DNA from: Stemphylium vesicarium
Lineage: Eukaryota > Ascomycota > Dothideomycetes > Pleosporales > Pleosporaceae
Length of the DNA stretch: 64,000 bases
Assembly: GCA_004380135.1 (NCBI GenBank)
Contig: QXCR01000038.1
Coordinates: 147,273 to 211,272, forward strand
Reading direction: 5' to 3'
Part shown: positions 55,101-64,000 of the stretch, in pieces
Position numbering within the stretch: the first letter of the stretch is position 1
Layout of the letters: each line of letters begins with the position of its first letter
Notes under the pieces: model-generated
Told to the model about the DNA's origin: nothing
The model's input: only the letters and a program-made list of their open reading frames with translations
The model's database searches: none
Position numbers and translations under genes: made by a program

Positions 55101-55290
55101 AGGTTTCGAAACTCTCAACAGCCACTTTACTATACTTGATATGCTTTCTCTCACCCTCTCACTGGATTTTGCGTATACACAAGAAAAAACGCGTGGAGCC
55201 TATGCACAACCGCGAAACCGGGAACCCGTCCAAGCAAGCAGCCAAAACGTGACGCAAGGGGGCCTGCCTGCGTGCCAAAAAAGGTTCAAC
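52139..55290. other. Intergenic, no gene seen
   Basis: About 3.15 kb upstream of the rhodopsin-like gene and downstream of NAD kinase. It should contain the rhodopsin-like promoter near 52140-52500. Frames up to about 127 codons (52546-52929) lack any motif. The part from 54.2 to 55.1 kb is AT-rich. No repeat was noticed. Confidence 0.45.
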
Positions 55291-57225
55291 TTACAAGAAA
55301 GGCAGCACCACACCCTTTCTCATTGGGCTCCCTCTACCATCGACAGTGCTTCCCTCGGCACTGTATCCCGAATCGCGATCGACGTCATCATTGTCAAAGT
55401 CGATGTCGAAATCAGGTTCCTTTTCTTCCTCGGCCTCTTCGTCATCTTCATCGCCGTCCCAGGCTTTCTGCGTCGCGCCGCGCGAGTTCCAGCGGAGCGT
55501 GCGGCTGATGCTGTCGAACCACTCGGTGGGCTGCGACAGTACGGTAGGGAAAGGATATTGCGAAGCTGCGATAGTGACGTGGTCGCCTTGACGGAGCTCC
55601 ACGCGGCCCTTGCCATCAAAGGCGCAGTAGGCCGTGGCGCGCGACTTGAGCGGTACCGCAATGCGCAAGAGCATGCTGTCGTTGAGAAGCATGGGGCGGA
55701 AGGAGAGGGTGTGGGGGCAGATGGGGGTCAATAGGATGGCGGGGATATCGGGGTGGACCAGGGAACCGCCTGCTGAGAGCGAGTAAGCGGTTGAGCCTGT
55801 AGGCGTGGAAAAGATGCAACCATCTGCTTGCACAACGGTGAGCAGGTTGTTATCGCCGTACAGCTCGAGGTTCGAGACGTAGGGCGATGGGCCGCGGTCA
55901 ATGACGAGCTCGTTAAGCACCTCAAATTGCTCGGCTTCAATGTGTTGAGGCGATCCTTGGGCTGCATTCTTCTGGTAACGGTACACTGTGCAAGTGAAGC
56001 GCATGCGCAAATTCACTCGCATGCCGGTTTCGCACATGATCTTGTCTAGCGCAGGGCGATATTGCGCAAACTCGAAGTTTGTGAGGAAACCGAGGCTTCC
56101 GAGCGAGAAGGACAGGATCGGCGGAACAATGCGCTGGAAGAGCCAGGAAGTGAAGAGCACGGTGCCGTCTCCGCCGAGCGTAAGCACAAGGTCGAAGATC
56201 TCGGGTGTTTCCCAGCAAAGATCTGGCGTCCACCACCGAAGCATATTCTCATATCGCGGGTCCTTGGCCAACAACGAAGCAGCGTCGAAGCGCTTCGACT
56301 TGCGCAGCTTGTGGTCTACGTAGACATTTACTCCCACATCGGAGCCATAGCGCGAAGTGGTCATAAGCCATTCCGCCAATTCCCGCGTGAGGTAAACAAG
56401 GTTGTTATCGCGAGCCTTGGTGACAATCATGACGTTGCGCACTGTCATCTTGATAGGCCGGCGCTGGAGCTGCTTCGAGACCTCGCGGACGCTGCTTGCT
56501 GTCTGCATGAGCCTGGAGTGCGATATTGTGTCGTCTTCCGACATCTCCTCCATGACCTTGCCCAGGTTAACCGCCTTATCGAACTTCTTGTGGAAAAAGC
56601 ATGGCGAGGCGAGCGCAGCCATCTTGCTCGCAGAGAGATCCGCCGAGTGCAGTTCAAGCTCTGAGAGGGCCTTGGCAAGCTGTGAGTGCGTGATGCTCTT
56701 GGATCGCGCGCTCTTCCTCTCGTGGCCGGCGCTATCCATCACGACTGTATCCATTGATTGTGACGTCGGCGGGGGGCGAGACTGCAACGCCTTGAGAATG
56801 GTCTGGCGAGGGACGGCCGAATCGATGGAGCAAGCGTTCTTGCGGTGTTTTCGGGTGCGATTCTCGCCAAAGGAGGGCACGCGCGGCAGGACGGAGAGGT
56901 TCTCGATAGAGGATGAGGTGCTGATACTGGTGGGGTCGTGGTTCCGAGTAGACTTGTCCGGTGTCTGACTGGCTGGTTGTTGTGTTACAGCGGGCGCACC
57001 GCCAATGTGGGTGGTTGCTACCGATGCATTATACGGAGCGTCCTGGGGGCAGTGGACACTGGTCTGCGGAGGTTGCGGAGATTCAGGGCGGGTAGGATTA
57101 TTAAATGATGCATCGGCATCGACGGGTTTAAGGTCGGAGAAACTCGAGTTGGTCTGTGGGGACAAGAGCGGGTGAACCTTGGCCGGACTGTACGGCTCCC
57201 CATTCTTGAAAGTCGCCGATAACAT
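55291..57225 (-). CDS. ATP-NAD kinase
   Basis: A single exon of 644 aa starts MLSATFKNGEPYSPAK. The first 250 residues are disordered and Ser/Thr/Pro-rich. The NAD kinase domain then runs from about 260 to 560: NVMIVTKARDNNLVYLTREL, the catalytic GGDG at 351-354 (VLTLGGDGTVLFTSWLFQ), SLGSLGFLTNFEF, the NE motif in VLNELVIDRG, and FSTPTGSTAYSLSAGGSLVHP. NAD kinase phosphorylates NAD+ (or NADH) to make NADP(H), supplying reductive biosynthesis and oxidative stress defence. This copy resembles cytosolic Utr1-type enzymes; no mitochondrial presequence is obvious. The C-terminus has a strongly acidic tail (DGDEDDEEAEEEKEPDFDID), then a basic end (GSPMRKGVVLPFL). Confidence 0.93.
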   Translation of the reverse strand: MLSATFKNGEPYSPAKVHPLLSPQTNSSFSDLKPVDADASFNNPTRPESPQPPQTSVHCPQDAPYNASVATTHIGGAPAVTQQPASQTPDKSTRNHDPTSISTSSSIENLSVLPRVPSFGENRTRKHRKNACSIDSAVPRQTILKALQSRPPPTSQSMDTVVMDSAGHERKSARSKSITHSQLAKALSELELHSADLSASKMAALASPCFFHKKFDKAVNLGKVMEEMSEDDTISHSRLMQTASSVREVSKQLQRRPIKMTVRNVMIVTKARDNNLVYLTRELAEWLMTTSRYGSDVGVNVYVDHKLRKSKRFDAASLLAKDPRYENMLRWWTPDLCWETPEIFDLVLTLGGDGTVLFTSWLFQRIVPPILSFSLGSLGFLTNFEFAQYRPALDKIMCETGMRVNLRMRFTCTVYRYQKNAAQGSPQHIEAEQFEVLNELVIDRGPSPYVSNLELYGDNNLLTVVQADGCIFSTPTGSTAYSLSAGGSLVHPDIPAILLTPICPHTLSFRPMLLNDSMLLRIAVPLKSRATAYCAFDGKGRVELRQGDHVTIAASQYPFPTVLSQPTEWFDSISRTLRWNSRGATQKAWDGDEDDEEAEEEKEPDFDIDFDNDDVDRDSGYSAEGSTVDGRGSPMRKGVVLPFL

Positions 57226-59146
57226 GATGGCTGTATTATCTTTACTACTGCGCGACTGGCGCCGGTACGATGGTGCCTAAGTTTCGATATCCTGGAGTGG
57301 CTGCTTACAGACCTTGGCGGATTGAATATTAATCGGCGTCTTGGTTTCGGTTGCCGCAGTAAAGGATGTCCAACGAACAAGGAACCTAGCCAGACGGTTC
57401 GTTTAAAAAGAATGAATGCCCCAGGCAAATGAAGAATAGGAGACACAAAGGAAGCGAAGGATCGTACTACTGCATGAGCGCGAGTCGTATTGTTCCTGAG
57501 TGCGCAATGGCTGCTAGCGACAGTGAGGCGGCTTTGTGATGGCGACGGGTGTGACCGAGTTAAAAGTATTGATTACTGTGAAGGAAGAGTCCTGCTCAAC
57601 CGAGAAAAAGAAGAATGTGTAAAGTGCACACAAAGGGGGGAGGGGGGTCGCGTGCCAAAAGAGCGAAGACGCAGGTGGGGGAAAGATTGTTGTGCAGCTT
57701 GAGGCAGGCACAAGGCACGATGCAAGACCCCTCCTATATTGACTTTGACATCTGCACAACATCGCTGCTACCGCTATTCTGGAGCAGAGCCACATTACGG
57801 TCCCACGCGCCAGCCTCAAACGAAGGTACCGCCAATCTGTTGCGGCTAACCCGCCGGATCGTTGTGACACTTCGCGTGTCACAAAACTCGTGGGTCTGCT
57901 CCGGAGCACCCACCGAACATAGAACGAAGCTATACTCCAATCAAGACTTTGACACAAGACTTCAAGCCTCAGGCGGCCCAGATGCGACTGTCAACCTGTC
58001 TCCCTAGGCACGCTCCACTGCATGCCCACCACCCTCGACTGTCAGAAGTCCTTCAAGAGCCCCAAGGGTTCTTGGTCGACAAGTGCTCACTTGTGGACTA
58101 GTCTCAGCCGTCGGCTCATAACGATACTCTCCGAGTTTGATCTCCTGCGCCATGGTATTAATGGATCCTACGATTAAGAGCATATGCTTTCAAGCCACAT
58201 CGTGAATCGCAGCGCCGCACAGTAATGACTCTTGCAAACTGATCCAAAGGGGTTTCTCCATCGACGAAACAGGCCAAATGTAGACTAGTTTACTTTTGCC
58301 CATAGGCTTCTCTGGTTCAAACTGACTTCTGGTACAGCGACAGTTTAGGCGCGACAGCGCGCTCCTCGCTAGAAGCCGGCTTTCGCAACACGTTGGCCAA
58401 GCAGAAGTATGCTGCATTAATATGCTGCCGAGTGAGCCGGCGGCCCACAGTCCTCATACGCCTCGCATAGCTGTAACGTGGTATTGAGATACGGCAGGCG
58501 GTTACGGTACATCTCGCGTAGAATATAGAACAAAATGGGCTCATGTTCGTTGCCGATGGCGTTCCAGCGCCCGTCTCCGCGGCACATGCGTCCAGTAGGG
58601 GATGCTGAACCCTGTGTTCGCATGTTGGAACCCCGCGCATGTCACTGGCTGAAGGGGGAAATGAAGGCGAATCCTTTGTGTGAAGTCATTTCCTTCAAGA
58701 GCCGCTTGAAATGTTCAAGTGACGGATTATTGTTGCGCATTGGCATGTTACGAATACGGTCCAGTGCGCATTTGACCCGAACAAGCGCTGGTCAATATCT
58801 TGTCGGCACTGTAACTGTGTTTGATCAGATCGCGATCGCCAGCGTTCCATTGTTGCGTGTCATTGCTGGGACCGCTTGACAGTAAAATGAAAGAAGTGGA
58901 ATGAAATAGTAGCGACTGGAAAAGAGAAACTGTGTTGCTGGAGTTGAATGTATTGAATTCTGGCCCGTCTGTCAACCTGGGTATTTCTTCTGAAAGATCT
59001 AGCCTGCGTTCATTGCAAAAACAATTCCCGAAATGCTGATGAGCTTTTGTGACAGATTTTCCTGACCTTGCAGTCTTTGAATGGTCATTGACATGTCGTG
59101 GTATCTAGTGAGATCGTAACTAAAGGAAATTTTAGTGGTAAGGCAC
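57226..59146. other. Intergenic, no gene seen
   Basis: About 1.9 kb between the NAD kinase start and the spermidine synthase stop, both on the minus strand. The left part is the NAD kinase promoter and leader. Frames of 70-150 codons overlap on opposite strands without motifs. No RNA gene or repeat was seen. Confidence 0.45.
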
Positions 59147-60264
59147 CTATTGGAGAGCCTTGCGGGCGAAAGTAGGCAGAACGAAAGCCGCCTCATGGAT
59201 CTCCTTGCTGTAGTACCTGCACAGTTGCTCCTCCTCTTCAGTGGACCAGCTGCGGAGAGGCTTCTTGAGGTCGCGGTTGGCGTCCTTGCTGCAGACCATG
59301 AAGCCAATCTGGCCGGAGGGGTAGGTGGGGATGGTGGTGTATCCGTACTCGACGTTGGGGAAGACCTCCTTGCAGGCCTTCTTGAGGTTGACGATGAGGG
59401 GCATGTGGAGCCATTGGTTCTCGGCTATATGGTACACTACGTTAGCCACTGATCAAAACAGCGCCTTTCCAGCGCATGGCGGTCGTTGAAAAGTGAACGT
59501 AGATTCAGGGGCTGAGAGAGGGCTTACAACCTTGGGTGGTAATGACACCGCCTTCACGGAGCGCTCCATCGAGCAGCTGGAAGTATGCCTTCTGGAACAG
59601 AGCCTCGGCAGGACCCTCTGGGTCACTGGAGTCGGTGATGATGACGTCGAATTCGCCCTTCTTGTCCTCGAGGAACTTGAAGCCGTCACCGACGATGGTG
59701 GTAGTCTTAGGGTGCTCGAAACCAACGGACATGCCAGGAAGGTACTGCTTTGAGAGACGGATGACAGCCTCGTCGATGTCGCAGAGGACGGCCTCCTTGA
59801 CACAGTCGTGCTTGACGACCTCACGGAGCACACCACCGTCACCACCGCCAATGACCAAGACCTTCTCAGGGTTGGGGTGGGCGTTCATGGCAAGGTGAGT
59901 GATCATCTCCTGGTAACTGTCCCTTCATCAGCCGTGCCTCTTGTATCCCATTCATGTAGCGTACGAGAACTCATCGCGCTCGGTGCATTGGATGACGTTG
60001 TCGAGAACGAGGACGGTGCCGTAGTTGGTCGACTCAAAGATGAGGACGTCCTGGTACTTGCTCTTCTCGTGGTGAAGAACTTCCTTGACCTGGAGGGTCA
60101 TGGCCTGGCCGGGCCACATGCCCGAGATCTCACGGAACCAGCCATCTAGAACGCCATGTTAGCCACTAACTCCCCAAAGAAGCATTGTACCAATTAGGGG
60201 TGGGATTTGCTTCTAGACGCGAGTTTATCGTACCCTTGATGGTGGGGTGCTCGATGGAAGGCAT
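59147..60264 (-). CDS. Spermidine synthase
   Basis: Four exons, 60264-60234, 60145-59965, 59916-59531 and 59424-59147, give 291 aa. The start MPSIEHPTIKDGWFREISGMWPGQ and the core QVKEVLHHEKSKYQDVLIFE are typical of eukaryotic spermidine synthase. The decarboxylated-SAM site is VLVIGGGDGGVLREVVKH, followed by EAVLCDIDEAVIRLSKQYLP and the catalytic Asp region VIITDSSDPEGPAEALFQ. The last exon gives ENQWLHMPLI and QIGFMVCSKD. The enzyme transfers aminopropyl from decarboxylated SAM to putrescine in the cytosol. The 106-nt third intron has a GTTGTA donor, weaker than the rest. In basidiomycetes this enzyme may be fused to saccharopine reductase; here it stands alone, as in ascomycetes. Divergent from the methyltransferase gene. 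Confidence 0.94.
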
Positions 60265-60373
60265 CTTGTTGGTAAATGTACGTGTGGGAGAAAGGTGAGT
60301 GAGTAGATGATGTGTAATGGGCCTTGAGCAACGATTACGGAAGTTGACAGAAGATTGACAGAGCTGCCGATGG

Positions 60374-60381
60374 ATATATAT
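60374..60381 (-). promoter_or_regulatory. TATA-like box, spermidine synthase
   Basis: ATATATAT lies about 110 nt before the spermidine synthase ATG on the minus strand, at a plausible distance for a fungal promoter. Confidence 0.4.
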
Positions 60382-60750
60382 GGGGAGCTTCAGGTTGGCG
60401 GAGTTTTCCTAATGTTTGCGTTGGGCACAATTTTCTAGATCTATGCACGTCACTGGTCGCGCGCGCCGTACCTGCCCCGCCATCCCCCACCATCATGCTG
60501 GGAAGGTCCAGCCGCCAAAGGCTGCATATCCCGGGCAGTATGCTTCACACGGATCGGAGGCGGTGAATGTATTGTTACAGCGAGTTTGCGATTATTCCCA
60601 CTAAAAAGCGGCCGCGGACAGTCGGGTTGGTCGCAGAGCCGATCTGATGTAGAGGGTGGCTGCCTGCTGGCGCCTGAGAACGAGGATGCGGATGCCTGCC
60701 GCTTTCTTGCTTTCAACACGTCTCTGCATGCAGTCAGCAAGCACAAGAGG

Positions 60751-60760
60751 TATATAAAGA
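60751..60760 (+). promoter_or_regulatory. TATA box, methyltransferase gene
   Basis: TATATAAAGA lies about 73 nt before the ATG at 60833 and matches the consensus well. Confidence 0.6.
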
Positions 60761-60832
60761 GAATGATGCGACTTTGGGATTTGAATGTAGTAGGCATTGC
60801 ATTGTCTGCTCAAGTATCCCGTCGACGCAGAT

Positions 60833-61793
60833 ATGACTGAGCCTATTCCAGCAAAAGATGATGCTCAGGCAGAGCGCAATGCAGTCGAGCAGATTGTTCT
60901 GACCAAGGCCTATGTCGAAGAACCCGAGCTCCTACCGTGGTACACTAAAGAGCTGGAAGAGCCGAAGCCTGCTGTTAAGGGTTTGTTCGAGAGCTACAGC
61001 AAGGTACCCCCGACTGATGTAGTAGCACACATCAAGCATATTAGGGATGAAGCTTTTAAGATTGTAAGTCGCCGCCTGGCCTTGTGTACGCCTCGCCCTA
61101 CATAGAAGCTTCTTTAACGACTCTACGTAGCATCCGTACCCATGTTTGGGCAATTGGGGCTTCCTCAATTTCTCAATCGGAGAAGGCCCGGCTTACCAGG
61201 AAGTGGTTAGGCGTGTCAAGGATGGCGACAAATTCCTGGATCTCGGATGCTGCATGGGTCAAGACATTCGCAAACTCGTTCATGACGGTGCTCCTTCAGA
61301 AAATACATATGCTTCTGATGTCAAGAAAGACTTCTGGGACTTTGGATACGACATGTTCCTTGACAAGTCGACTCTGCAGACGCCGTTTCTGGAGGCCGAC
61401 ATCTTTGATGCCGACTCTCAGCTGAAAGAGCTGGACGGCAAGATTAACGTCATCAATGCGGCCTCATTCTTCCATCTTTTTGACTGGGATAGTCAAATCA
61501 AGGCAGCAAGACGGGTTGTTCAGCTGTTGAAACCAGAACCCAACAGTCTAATCGTTGGGCGGCAAGGCGGGAAGCCCGAAGCAGGCAGCTTTGCACATTT
61601 AATGAAGGGAGCGTCAGCATTCTGGCATAACGTCGAGTCATGGAAGGAAATGTGGAAGCAGGTTGGCGAGGAGACTGGGACAGATTGGAAGGTTGAGGCT
61701 GTGCTTGGCGAAGAAGATTTGTCGAAGAGGATGAAGACTACCCTTGTACCTGCTGGGACAAGATTCATGACCTTTACGGTCCGTAGAATCTAG
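60833..61793 (+). CDS. SAM-dependent methyltransferase, AusD-like
   Basis: Two exons, 60833-61063 and 61131-61793, give 297 aa; the intron is 67 nt. The start MTEPIPAKDDAQ follows a TATA box; an upstream in-frame ATG would add 12 residues but leaves a very short leader. After an acidic N-terminal region (EEPELLPWYTKELEEP), motif I reads KFLDLGCCMGQDIRKLVHDG. Further motifs are NTYASDVKKDFWDFGYDM, DGKINVINAASFFHLFDW and RVVQLLKPEPNSLIVGRQGG. This pattern with Leu-Gly-Cys-Cys is that of the fungal AusD/Trt5-type methyltransferases of meroterpenoid clusters, which act on small-molecule oxygen or carboxyl groups. No polyketide synthase, terpene cyclase or other cluster gene is near, so a housekeeping or orphan role is possible. 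The substrate is unknown. Confidence 0.85.
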
Positions 61794-62066
61794 AGTGGCA
61801 AGACGGAGAGATATCGCGATAGAAGCCACAACAGGATACACCGTGGCGCATACAAGACCAGTATATTTGCATGTGCATGCAAGATATACGGCTATCAGAG
61901 ACGCGTCTTGCAGCGGCGTCAGCCAATGAGCGGCATCCAGGGTCCGAGCAAACAGGCCAAACTCGATGTGGCTTCAATTCATCCAACACCACCATTGCAT
62001 CTCTGTTGTATAGTCCATTGTTGCTGTTTAGTCACCATTTTCGACTACTCGTACACTTCCTGAATC

Positions 62067-63108
62067 ATGGATCCCTACTCTCCAGAAGGAGGTACGATTT
62101 CGCGCCTCGTAGAGCGCCCATATGCCCCACTAACGCACGCCAGAGCTCATCAACATCCACTCGGCTTTCCATGCAGGCGCATACCAACAAGTTCTCGACT
62201 TCGATACGTCTTCGTTCTCGTCGTCCAATGCGCTTCCCGTTCGCGTCCTCAAGCTCCGCAGCCAAATCGCTCTCGGTCAGGCAGAATCCGTGTCCAGCGA
62301 ACTCGCATCGGAGAAGACGCCAGATCTTGTGGCCGTGAAGCTATTGGCCGATTATGAGCAAGGCAAGGATGTCTTGAGCGAAGCACAGAAGCTCGCCGAG
62401 CAGAGTGGGCAGGAGAATTTGACGGTGCAGCTTTGTGTGGGAATGATCCTGGAGAGAGCAGGAGAGACGGAGGCTGCGCTCGAGCTGTTGAGCAAGCACC
62501 AAGGCAGTTTGGACGCGTACGTCGTGATCAATATACCATCATATGGCACAGCTAACACGGAGCAGGGTAGCGCTCATCGTACAAATCCACCTCCAACAGA
62601 ACCGCACAGATCTCGCTGCAAAGGAAGCCCAACGCGCGCGGAAATGGGCGCAGGATAGCCTGCTCGTCAACATTGCTGAGAGCTGGGTTGGCATGCGCGA
62701 GGTTTGTCTACTACCAATTGTCATCATGCCGGTCGCTAACAATCGCAGGGCGGCGAGAAATACCAGTCTGCTTTCTACGTATTCGAAGAGCTAGCCACAA
62801 CCTCCCAATCCACCTCTCCCCACTCCCTCGTTGCCCAGGCCGTATCGGAACTCCACCTCGGCCGTCTCCCCGAAGCCGAAGCCGCTCTACAACAAGCCAT
62901 GTCCATCGACGGTACCTCCGCCGACACCATCGCGAACCTCATTGTTCTGAACACTCTATTAGGCAAGAAGGATGAGGCCGAGCAGCTCAAGTCACAACTC
63001 CAGTCGACAGCACCACAACACAGAGCCGTATCAGACTGGGCCACGAAGAAGGACGAGTTTGCCAAGGCGGCTGCCAAATACACCCCTCAGTTTGAGGTTG
63101 CTTCGTAG
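62067..63108 (+). CDS. SEC28: Coatomer subunit epsilon (epsilon-COP)
   Basis: Four exons, 62067-62091, 62144-62516, 62566-62701 and 62749-63108, give 297 aa. The start MDPYSPEGELINIHSAFHAGAYQ and the chain of TPR-like helical repeats (YQQVLDFDTSSFSSSNALPV, AKEAQRARKWAQDSLLVNIA, WVGMREGGEKYQSAFYVFEE, LHLGRLPEAEAALQQAM) are typical of epsilon-COP. A DGTSADTIANLIVLNTLLGK segment lies near the C-terminus. The protein stabilises alpha-COP in the B-subcomplex of the COPI coat and acts in Golgi-to-ER retrograde transport. Length is close to the usual 290-310 aa. All three introns have clean GT-AG ends and keep phase. It is co-oriented with the methyltransferase about 270 nt away but is functionally unrelated. 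Confidence 0.92.
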
Positions 63109-64000
63109 GGAGGACAGCAGGGCGAGGAGAATACCACGTCAACAACATGACGATGATGTTGAAGAATACAAAGCATTCAAGGTTAGGCGGGAAGGAACGC
63201 GATTCCATGGCACTACATAGGTAGTCGGCGCTAGTTAGCATGACAGTGATGAAAATACCAAACCATTATCAAGAGGCCTGAAGCATACAATGGATGATGA
63301 ATGTGAGGATGTGGGGGCTTGGAACTGATGTAGCCAATGAGAGTAGCCAAGGGCTTTGGTGCTTGCATTCTCTGAACGAATGATGCTTTTAATCCGTTTC
63401 AACGGATATGGCTATGATAGACTTCATGTGTTGCATGCTCCAAGGTGGTGTGTAAGAGTAACAGATCGTCGGTCTAAATTCAGTCTACAACTACTGAGAA
63501 CAAGAGGAATAACCAAGTCCGACAGGTTTCCACGGGCGCGCTTCTCCATGCACCCGGCTCGTCACTCTTCCGAACGCCACAAAGACCCTGTGTCGTACCG
63601 TGGCGGATTCAGACAGTCAGACAGACCCAGACGCGGCAAGTGCCGATCCAGTTCCCAGCTATTTCCATCCATACATGCATGTGATTAAGCGAGAGGGACA
63701 AAAAGAGTTGCGGTCAAGACCGACGAAAGCGCGTGATGACATGCATCTACCGCTAGACACGGGCCGGTGTGAGTGAGTGAGTGTGTTGACGACAGACAGC
63801 GCTTGTGTTGTGTGGACATGGGCAAGCAAGGGAAGCTGCTGGAGGGCTTTTGATCGACGCGCCACGCGGGATTTAGCGATAGATCAGCGTCACCTTGGCT
63901 TGTGAATCCAGGGCACCGGATTGTCTAGTTTTTCTTCTTTTGCTTCTGTTCGTGTTCTCTAGGGCTGGGGTTACCTTGGGGGAGGGGGGGGGGGGGGGGG
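63109..64000. other. Right-edge intergenic with poly-G run
   Basis: About 890 bases after epsilon-COP. No gene is visible. A short TGAGTGAGTGAGTGTG run lies at 63769-63784. The window ends in a G homopolymer of at least 17 bases (63984-64000), which continues past the edge and may mark an assembly end. Confidence 0.5.

Larger units (their letters stand above)
60265..60832. promoter_or_regulatory. Divergent promoter, spermidine synthase / methyltransferase
   Basis: About 570 bases between the two divergent starts. Each side has a TATA-like box (listed separately). The middle is GC-rich with a GCGGCCGC site at 60608. Confidence 0.55.

Noticed and set aside
61871..62338. Plus-strand frame of 155 codons over the epsilon-COP start
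   Set aside because: It is a shadow; the spliced epsilon-COP reading explains the same DNA with a conserved protein.

Overview
The window looks like nuclear DNA of a filamentous ascomycete, most likely a dothideomycete (Pleosporales-like). Coding exons are interrupted by many short GT-AG introns, mostly 48-106 nt. Genes lie on both strands without operons. The repertoire includes a Pth11/rhodopsin-like membrane protein, a C2H2 plus fungal-specific transcription factor, a DUF1593 secreted protein and the 'cell wall proline rich' family. The phylum is well supported; the class is inference. I resolved 22 protein genes (one cut by the left edge, one broken) and joined exons by hand where both splice sites and phase fit. 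I recognised no rRNA, tRNA, CRISPR array or intact transposon.

Layout. 1-645: partial unknown gene. 1.5-5.0 kb: three tandem minus-strand genes that appear to encode short, divergent MIF4G (eIF4G middle domain) proteins; the third carries an in-frame stop. 5.1-9.5 kb: a DHCR24/DIMINUTO-like FAD oxidoreductase divergent from a secreted GH20 hexosaminidase. 10.5-22.2 kb: a 2-oxoglutarate oxygenase, a coiled-coil golgin-like protein, a secreted DUF1593 nucleoside-hydrolase-like protein and a large disordered proline/serine-rich protein. 22.2-29.0 kb: almost 7 kb without a convincing gene. 29.0-35.7 kb: two small cysteine-rich proteins, the glutamate-cysteine ligase modifier subunit, the AP-1 sigma subunit and Maf1. 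35.7-43.7 kb: a second gene-poor block of about 8 kb, partly rich in T-tracts. 43.7-52.1 kb: a large transcription factor, dynactin p25 and a seven-helix rhodopsin-like protein. 55.3-63.1 kb: NAD kinase, spermidine synthase, a SAM methyltransferase and coatomer epsilon.

Most of the genes are housekeeping: vesicle coats (AP-1 sigma, epsilon-COP), dynein/dynactin, Pol III control, glutathione, NADP and polyamine supply. They do not form an evident secondary-metabolite cluster. The least ordinary parts are the MIF4G-like tandem trio with its decaying member, the stand-alone DnaJ-type zinc-finger protein behind a (GAA)23 tract, the 60-nt frame-preserving intron in codon 3 of Maf1, and the two gene deserts. 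Confidence is high for the recognised families, moderate for individual splice junctions and low for the 5' ends of the first and third MIF4G-like genes.
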